Both the position numbers and the translations under genes were made by a program. The notes beneath the pieces were generated by a model, which was given only the letters and a program-made list of their open reading frames with translations, ran no database searches and had not been told where the DNA came from. From Mesotaenium endlicherianum (taxonomy: Eukaryota; Streptophyta; Zygnematophyceae; Zygnematales; Mesotaeniaceae), in the NCBI GenBank assembly GCA_009602735.1, contig WELA01002856.1:253640-283718 (forward strand): a stretch of DNA of 30,079 bases, in the 5' to 3' direction. Below are positions 26,353-30,079 of the stretch, one piece after another; positions within the stretch are counted from its first letter, which is position 1, and each line of letters starts with the position of its first letter.

Positions 26353-28762
26353 TCACAAGAAGCTGGTGGTGATGGCCAGATCGCGCAGGTTGGCTACAAT
26401 CTGGCGCCGCGTTGTCCCAATCTGCTTGGCCATGCTCTCCTGCGTTCCCAGCTCCAGCATGTCATAGCTGCAGTCCCCCCGCAGACCCCATCCAAGTGAA
26501 GCATCAGTCCCCTCCCTCCCTGACACACCAAGATACGGCACACCTGCTGCTGCTGCTTCTGCTGCTTTGCTGCTTCTGCTGCTTTGCTGCTTCTGCTGCT
26601 ACAGCTGGGAGGCCAAGCAGGAAGAGGGGAGAGAGCGCACTGGTGGAGCAGCTCGCAGTCGATGATGGAGTCAGGCATCCCCTGCCGCAGCTCCGCGCCG
26701 CTCTGCACCGTGCGCCGGAACGCTCGCGGGTGGAGGCCCGCCACATGCGGCACCGCATCCACCAGCCTCTTCTGCCATTCCCTCCCACAGCCGCCCCTGC
26801 CTCCATGCTCAGCTTGCCTTCCCCGGCAGGTGAGGCGAGGGCATGCATGAATGCAGGCATGCATGCACACGTGCGAGGGCAGATCACCTGAAGGTCTTGA
26901 AGGCGTCTGAAAGTGCGCTCGTCGAGGGGCGCCACCATGCTGATGCTGCCGTCCAGGCCTCCGCACAACAAGGCTACCCTTCGGGAGATGGGCCCTCCGG
27001 CGAGCGCGGGCAGCATGGCCTGGCCCACGAAAGAGGAGATGCGCACCCCCGCGTGGAAGTCGCCACGCGGCACCAGCTTCGGGCCCCTGAGGCTCTCAAT
27101 CTTTGTGGGGGCATAGCCCAGGATCTGCCCGCCCACATGTTCCACATAAGCAGCAGTTTAGCAGCAGCAGCAGCAGTACCAGCAGCAGGAGGGCGACGAG
27201 GAGGAGGGGTAAGGGGGGGGGGCGTGCACGCACGCGCAGATTGCCGGAGGCATCGCAGGCAAGTAGCGACAGCATGCTGCCGTCAATGAGAAAGTCGGTG
27301 GCCAGCGTGTCCATGGGCGCAAAGTCCTTGGCCAGCATGATGAGCTGCGCGCCCTCTTCCCGCCACTGCACAAAGTAGAGGCTCTTGTGCACGTCCCCCA
27401 CCAGGATGTAGTTCTTTACCTGCACCACCACGCTCACGCTCCCCCACCAGCACGTGTCTGCTCAGCCGCCCGCGCTTTCCTCCACCTGTCTACCATCCGC
27501 TTAGGAGACGGGGAGCACGGGAGACGTACCACGCTGAGGGTGACCACATACAGCGGGCAGTCAAAGAAGGCGATGGGATTGAGGTGCTGGCCGTTCCACG
27601 TGTGCATGTTGAGCTTGGTGCCGATGGCCACCAGCAGATACCCGGGTGCCAGGGTGGCGATGGCGGACACGGCCCCCTTGTGCTCCTTGCTGTAGACCTC
27701 CGCCACCTGCAGGACAAAAGGCTCACTCCACATCTTACGAGTCCTCGAGGGGGGGGGGGGGCTNAGGACAAAAGGCTCACTCCACATCTTACGAGTCCTC
27801 GAGGGGGGGGGGGGCTGGGGGGGCTGGGGAGAGGCATATGAGAGAGGGGGCGTACGAGTTGAGAGGAGTCGTCCACTGCAGAGGAGGCGATGGAGAAGAG
27901 GACGATGCGGCCGCGGCACGCCACGTCTTCGCCCGCCACAAACGCCGTGCCCATGACCAGCAGCACCTCGCTCGCGCCTGACTGCGTGTTCTGCGCCCTC
28001 ACCCCCCAACCGCGTGAGAGAGGCAGGAAGGGACTGGCGCTGCCCTGCAAGCATACGGTGACGACGATGACGATGCAGAAGTGCCCCCCATTGCAGAGCG
28101 TACTTGAAGGGTGACGACTTTGAGGCAGAGGCCGTTCTCCAGAAGATGGAGCGGCACAGCGGCCGCCTTCGCCACCTCCCAGCACGCGGAGGAGGAGGAG
28201 GAGGAGGAAGAGCGCGCGTTGCTGCCCATGCCACCGCTATTCTCCTCACCCTCGAGGGCAGCTGCGGACGGCGGGAGGACCACCCGCAGCTCAAAGTCAT
28301 CCACCCACACTTTAGGGCCCTCGCCCTCGCCCACCCCCTCCCCCTCCCCCTCCTCCTCCTTGAGGTGGTCGGAGGGGGGCTTGCTGTCCTCCTGCTGCTG
28401 CTGCTGCGCTTGCTCGCCGCCTGCTGCCGCCAGCAGCTGTGATGAATGTCGCTGCACCTGAACCACCACCAGCGGCAGCAGCAAGCAGTCAGCCAGTGGC
28501 ACCCCTCCTCTCCCTGGGTTGCTGCCGGGCGGGAGAAGGAAGGTGAAGGTTGTACTCACAGCAGTGGAGGCGATGACAAACAAGAGCCCCGCCTGCGGGG
28601 CATGTGCGATGGCATGCACCGTTGCGCCCATTGCCACCTGCCCTTTCCCAACAGCCCTCCCCTTAGTGTTGCTCTTTCAAAAACACAGAGCATATGAAAT
28701 CCCCCTTGTGCCCTCCTGGCTCCATCCCTTTCTCTCCCTATCCCTCACACACACACAAATGA

Positions 28763-28841
<79 letters not shown>

Positions 28842-30048
28842 NGCTGTCGTAGTTGAAGAGGGCAGGCATCTGACTGATCTTCAGGACCCCCTGCTCACCT
28901 CTTGCCACCAGAGGATGAGATCAGGTCAAGCCAGGTCAGGCCAGGTACCCACAGCACTCCAATGGAAGCGGTGGCAAGAGCGCACCTGAGCAGTGACCTG
29001 GATGAAGCCGTGGGTGCAGTTGGTGTTGTGCAGCGCTGCAAACGCTGTCACGTGCCCATCGCACAACTGTGCCATGCCCCCCCCTTTTCCCATGTCAGCC
29101 TGGAGGACCAACACCCATCAGCAGCAGAAGCGGCAGCAGCTGCCCCACTAGTACTTGCCTGGGGGTGGGCGCGGGGGCGATGGTGGCGGTGCAGCAGAAT
29201 CCAGAGGGGGCGTGTGCCCGCCACAAACACGCCCTTCAGCCGCCCGCCCACGTTGCTGAACACCGTCATGCGCTTCTGCTTCGCCGTTGTCTTTGCACTG
29301 CCGTCATCCCCCTCCTCCTTCCCTACCTTCTGCTGCGGCTGCTGCTGCTGCTGCTCCTGGGGCAACGCGCCCACCCACTCCAAGGGCCTCCGTGCAAAGC
29401 GCACCCCCGCAAGGCTCCTCCTCGCCCTCCTGCCCCCCCCCTGCGGCTCCTCCTCCCAACGGAAGGAGAAGGCGGAGTAGCAGAGGATGCGAGCGTCGCT
29501 CATGATGGCCACCACCACCGCGCGCCCCTGCCTCCTCCTCCTCCTCCTGCCGCTACTGCTGCTGCTGGGGGGTCCGGAGCTGTGCTGCATCACGCAAATC
29601 TCCACCGCGTGTGCTCCTGCTGCTCCTCCTCCTCCTCCTCCTCCTGCTGCTGCTGCTGCTGCTGCTGCTGATCCATCCTCATCTTCATCATCATCATCGC
29701 CGTCCTTGTTGTCGCCGTGGGCATCTACAAGAACCCGGGGCCCCTGCCCAAAGGTGGGAGAGCGAAACGCGCAGCGGAAGGAGGGCAGCGCATACATCTC
29801 CAGCTGCCCCTTCTGCCGCCCCACCACACACACCACCCCTGCCGCTGACTCCTGCTCCTTCTCCTCCTCCTCCTTTCTGGCGCTGCTGCTGCTGCGCTTC
29901 CCTGCTGCTGCTGCCTGCGAAGCCTCCGGCAAGGAGAAGCTGCGGGAGGAGTCGGCGTACAAGCTGCTCGCCGTCACGGGGTTGCCTCCGAGGCCAGGGA
30001 TGGACGGCTCCGCCATGGCCAGCTGCATGCTGCCCGCATCTGTCATTC
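26353..30048 (-). CDS. CPSF160: CPSF160 (cleavage and polyadenylation specificity factor, largest subunit), 3' part
   Basis: Large WD/beta-propeller scaffold of the nuclear complex that recognises the mRNA poly(A) signal. Exons (minus): 30048-29159, 29066-28986, 28890-about 28843, [one or more lost at the N 28842], 28637-28560, 28457-28104, 27990-27856, 27706-27533, 27419-27234, 27124-26888, 26771-26641, 26467-26353. Diagnostic blocks: KRMTVFSNVGGRLKGVFVAG, ALHNTNCTHGFIQVTAQ, VLKISQMPALFNYD, MGTAFVAGEDVACRGRIVLF, VYSKEHKGAVSAIATL, NYILVGDVHKSLYFVQW, LIDGSMLSLLACD, RRVALLCGGLDGS, VDAVPHVAGLHPRAF and a C-terminus in TSFL. The intron after 29159 has a GC donor (CAG|GCAAGT). The largest exon has long Ala, Gly, Arg, Gln and Asp/Glu runs. 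The N-terminal part lies beyond the window or contig end. The stop is TGA at 26355-26353. Confidence 0.95.
26549..26599. repeat. GCTGCTTCTGCT-type triplet-rich repeat in a CPSF160 intron
   Basis: A unit close to TGCTGCTTTGCTGCTTC is repeated two to three times inside a GCTGCT background, in the last CPSF160 intron. Open on all frames, which creates spurious ORFs on both strands. Confidence 0.75.
27711..27815. repeat. About 52-bp sequence repeated on both sides of an N (assembly scar)
   Basis: AGGACAAAAGGCTCACTCCA and the following bases up to a long G run occur at 27711-27763 and again from 27765, separated by the N at 27764. It lies in a CPSF160 intron next to a poly-G run, where sequencing often stops. 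Unmerged contig ends are the likely cause, so the intron is probably shorter than shown. Confidence 0.8.
28751..28842. repeat. CA/TG and long GA microsatellite ending at an N
   Basis: (CA)n at about 28747-28756 is followed by (TG)n and then (GA)n from about 28774 to 28841, ending at the N at 28842. It falls between CPSF160 exons. At least one expected exon, between the FNYD block and the VHAIAH block, is not visible, so sequence is missing here. Confidence 0.9.
29641..29700. repeat. Triplet repeats in a CPSF160 coding exon
   Basis: CTCCTC, GCTGCTGCT and ATCATC runs encode, on the minus strand, Asp/Glu, a run of eight Ala and a run of seven Gly within the exon 30048-29159. Further GCT and CTC runs occur at 29335-29353 (Gln) and 29529-29571 (Arg/Ser). 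These look like replication-slippage expansions in a non-conserved loop. Confidence 0.8.
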
Positions 30049-30050
30049 CT

Positions 30051-30079
30051 AACCCCCCCCCCCCCCCCCCCCCCCCCCC
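30051..30079. repeat. Homopolymer C run at the window end
   Basis: After AA the last 27 bases are all C. It sits in a CPSF160 intron just before the acceptor of the first visible exon. It is either a genuine poly-G/C intron tract where the contig broke or a sequencing artefact. Confidence 0.8.

Noticed and set aside
30051-30079. C run at the window end as a telomere
   Set aside because: A pure homopolymer is not a known telomere unit, and it lies inside a CPSF160 intron.

Overview
The window looks like nuclear DNA of a green-lineage eukaryote, most plausibly a streptophyte (charophyte-type) alga. The evidence is: many short GT-AG introns plus at least one GC-AG intron; a nested element with a plant-type primer-binding site (initiator-Met tRNA style) and a chromodomain; plant-like host genes; and a cytosine-methyltransferase-bearing Ty3/gypsy retrotransposon. 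I recall such elements being reported from charophytes (notably Klebsormidium) and dinoflagellates. The species assignment is inference.

Bases 1-16106 are a nest of LTR retrotransposons. At the far left (1-186) is the start of an inverted LTR cut off by the window edge, followed by what may be the 3' end and LTR of an unrelated element (187-1353, weak). The main object is a minus-strand Ty3/gypsy element spanning about 1354-16106. Reading right to left it has a 5' LTR (14977-16106, lacking about 306 bp of its start), a leader, gag with two zinc knuckles, an aspartic protease fused in frame to a DNMT3-like C5 cytosine methyltransferase, a long linker, reverse transcriptase, RNase H, a DDE integrase, an integrase tail ending in a C4HC3 PHD finger, a polypurine tract and a 3' LTR (1354-2779). 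The copy is decayed as assembled: four in-frame stops and six frame changes, although the methyltransferase domain lies in one open frame. A second element, a plus-strand chromovirus (11476-14494), sits in its leader with 503-bp LTRs, a CCACA target duplication, a primer-binding site and a polypurine tract; most of its interior is missing at an assembly gap (N at 12252). LTR divergence counted by eye (about 2.5% against about 1.2%) agrees with the nesting order.

Bases 16107-30079 carry four spliced host genes: a lysophospholipid acyltransferase (plus), an aldose-6-phosphate-reductase-like aldo-keto reductase (minus), a YjbQ/UPF0047 protein (plus), and the 3' two-thirds or so of the cleavage/polyadenylation factor CPSF160 (minus, running off the window). 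Acyltransferase and aldo-keto reductase converge; aldo-keto reductase and YjbQ diverge from a region of about 460 bp; YjbQ and CPSF160 converge. Exon phases were checked by hand and join in frame.

The sequence has four single-N joins. Two have the same sequence repeated on both sides and one lies in a GA microsatellite. The window ends in a run of C. These look like assembly scars. No tRNA, rRNA or CRISPR array was seen.
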